Assembly (NCBI GenBank): GCA_029857655.1
Contig: JAOUGR010000118.1
Location: 1 to 6,696 of the forward strand
DNA: 6,696 nt
From: Gammaproteobacteria bacterium
GTDB taxonomy: Bacteria; Pseudomonadota; Gammaproteobacteria; Steroidobacterales; Steroidobacteraceae
Reading direction: 5' to 3'
A model generated the notes under the pieces. It saw only the letters and a list, made by a program, of their open reading frames with translations. It was not told where the DNA came from and made no database searches. Within the stretch, counting starts at the first letter, position 1. Every line of letters starts with the position of its first letter. This document shows positions 5,505 to 6,696 of the stretch, piece by piece. The position numbers and the translations under genes were made by a program.

Positions 5505-6696
5505 TCAGATCACGGCGCCCAGCTTGAAGATCGGCAGGTACATCGCGATGACGAGACCGCCGACCAGCACGCCGAGGAAAGCCATGATGAGCGGTTCGAG
5601 CAGGGAAGACAGGCCGTCGACGGCGGTGTCCACTTCCAGCTCGTAGAAGTCTGCGACCTTGGCGGCCATTTCGTCGAGCGAGCCCGACTCTTCGCCGACC
5701 GCGATCATCTGCACGACCATGTTCGGAAACAGGCCGGTATTCTCCATCGCGCGCTGCAGGCGCTGGCCGGTCGCGACCTCGTCGCGCATGCGCATGACGG
5801 CCTGCTCGTACACGATGTTACCGGTCGCGCCGGCGACGGATTCCATGGCCTCGACCAGCGGCACGCCCGCCGAGAACATCGTGGCCAGGGTGCGCGCATA
5901 GCGCGCGATCGCGGCCTTGACGAGGATCGGGCCGACCACGGGCAACTTCAGCATCGCTCGATCGATCATGTGGCGCATCGCCCGTGAACGTTTCTTGAAG
6001 TAGAGGAAGAAGAAAACGGCGCCGGCGAACAGCGATCCCATCCACCAGCCCTGGTGCTGTACGAATCGCGACATCTCGATGACCATGCGCGTGAACGCGG
6101 GTAGGTCCGCGCCGAAGCCCTTGAACAACTCCTCGAACTGCGGGATGACGAACAGCAGCAGGATCAGCGTGACGATCACGGCGACCGCGAGCACCGCGGC
6201 CGGGTAGAACAGGGCCTTCTTGATCTTCTTCTTGAGGGCCTCGGTCTTTTCCTTGTAGGTGGCGACCTTGTCCAGGAGCGATTCGAGTGCGCCGGCCTGC
6301 TCGCCGGCCTCGACCAGGTTGACGTATAGGTCGTCGAAATAGATCGGGTGCTTGGCAAGCGACTCGTGCAGCGAACTGCCGCCCTCGATATTCAGCTTGA
6401 TGTCGAGGATCAGCTTCTGCATCGACGGCTTTTCATGGCCGACGCCGACGATCTCGAAGGCCTGCACCAGCGGGATGCCCGCCGCGAGCATGGTGGCGAG
6501 CTGGCGACTGAAGAGCGCGATGTCTAGCGCGCTGACACTGCCCCCGCTGCTGAACAGACGCTGCTGCTTCCTGATCTTGACCGGAACGATGCTCTGGCGG
6601 CGCAGGTCCGCGCGGACCTCGTTCTCGTTCTTGGCCAGCAGGCGGCCGCGGACCTTGTTGCCCTTGCGGTCCTTGCCTTCCCAGGCATAGGGGATG
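5505..6696 (-). CDS. pilC: Type IV pilus inner-membrane platform protein PilC, N-terminus cut by window edge
   Basis: Polytopic inner-membrane protein of the GspF/PilC family, which links the PilB/PilT motor ATPases to pilin assembly. In frame, 396 residues are visible before the TGA at 5505; only about 8-12 N-terminal residues appear to be missing. The visible start, IPYAWEGKDRKGNKVRGRL, and ALDIALFSRQLATMLAAGIP match PilC. The two GspF repeats are evident: the first has GEQAGALESLLDKVATYKEK, the second ARYARTLATMFSAGVPLVEA and GEESGSLDEMAAKVADFYE. Three membrane helices lie at about visible residues 165-183, 217-233 and 368-389, the last ending in GGLVIAMYLPIFKLG, a PilC-like C-terminus. 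Its pilD neighbour favours a pilus protein over the type II secretion paralogue GspF. Pilin and pilB genes, expected upstream, would be off the right edge. Confidence 0.95.
   Translation of the reverse strand, partial: IPYAWEGKDRKGNKVRGRLLAKNENEVRADLRRQSIVPVKIRKQQRLFSSGGSVSALDIALFSRQLATMLAAGIPLVQAFEIVGVGHEKPSMQKLILDIKLNIEGGSSLHESLAKHPIYFDDLYVNLVEAGEQAGALESLLDKVATYKEKTEALKKKIKKALFYPAAVLAVAVIVTLILLLFVIPQFEELFKGFGADLPAFTRMVIEMSRFVQHQGWWMGSLFAGAVFFFLYFKKRSRAMRHMIDRAMLKLPVVGPILVKAAIARYARTLATMFSAGVPLVEAMESVAGATGNIVYEQAVMRMRDEVATGQRLQRAMENTGLFPNMVVQMIAVGEESGSLDEMAAKVADFYELEVDTAVDGLSSLLEPLIMAFLGVLVGGLVIAMYLPIFKLGAVI

Noticed and set aside
4732..5646. Plus-strand open frame of 304 codons opposite pilD
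   Set aside because: Composition is Gln/Arg/Gly-rich with no motif, and the opposite strand encodes a clear prepilin peptidase.

Overview
The window reads as ordinary chromosomal DNA of a high-GC gammaproteobacterium (roughly 60-65% G+C by eye). The main clue is the minus-strand gene order pilC, pilD, coaE, zapD, yacG, which is typical of Gammaproteobacteria; ZapD is largely restricted to beta- and gammaproteobacteria. Two exported S9-family peptidases beside it would fit a protein-degrading, Xanthomonas-like or marine lineage, but genus cannot be read from this sequence.

Layout. Positions 1-603 (minus) hold the N-terminal 201 codons of a dipeptidyl-peptidase-IV-type S9 peptidase, cut by the left edge. 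An 87-bp divergent spacer (604-690) separates it from a complete plus-strand prolyl oligopeptidase (691-2838) with a signal peptide and an intact catalytic triad; the spacer has a good extended -10 box facing the latter. The 95 bp between the convergent stop codons of the oligopeptidase and yacG (2839-2933) are almost filled by one large palindrome with a T-tract, which looks like both a REP/MITE-type repeat and a terminator. The rest (2934-6696) is one tightly packed minus-strand operon, read from right to left: pilC (5' end cut by the right edge), pilD, coaE, zapD, yacG. Intergenic gaps there are only 2-23 bp.

How the genes work together. PilC is the inner-membrane platform of the type IV pilus and PilD matures the pilins. 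CoaE makes the last step of coenzyme A synthesis. ZapD cross-links FtsZ filaments and YacG is a small zinc protein that inhibits DNA gyrase in E. coli. The last three are housekeeping genes that share the pilus transcript by conserved synteny rather than by an obvious common pathway. The two peptidases are functionally paired: both would act outside the cytoplasm on proline-containing peptides, one releasing N-terminal dipeptides and the other cutting after internal proline.

No new biological system is visible. The element most worth a second look is the palindrome at 2846-2927. No RNA genes, CRISPR arrays, transposase genes or origins were seen, and there is no gene-free stretch longer than 300 bp.
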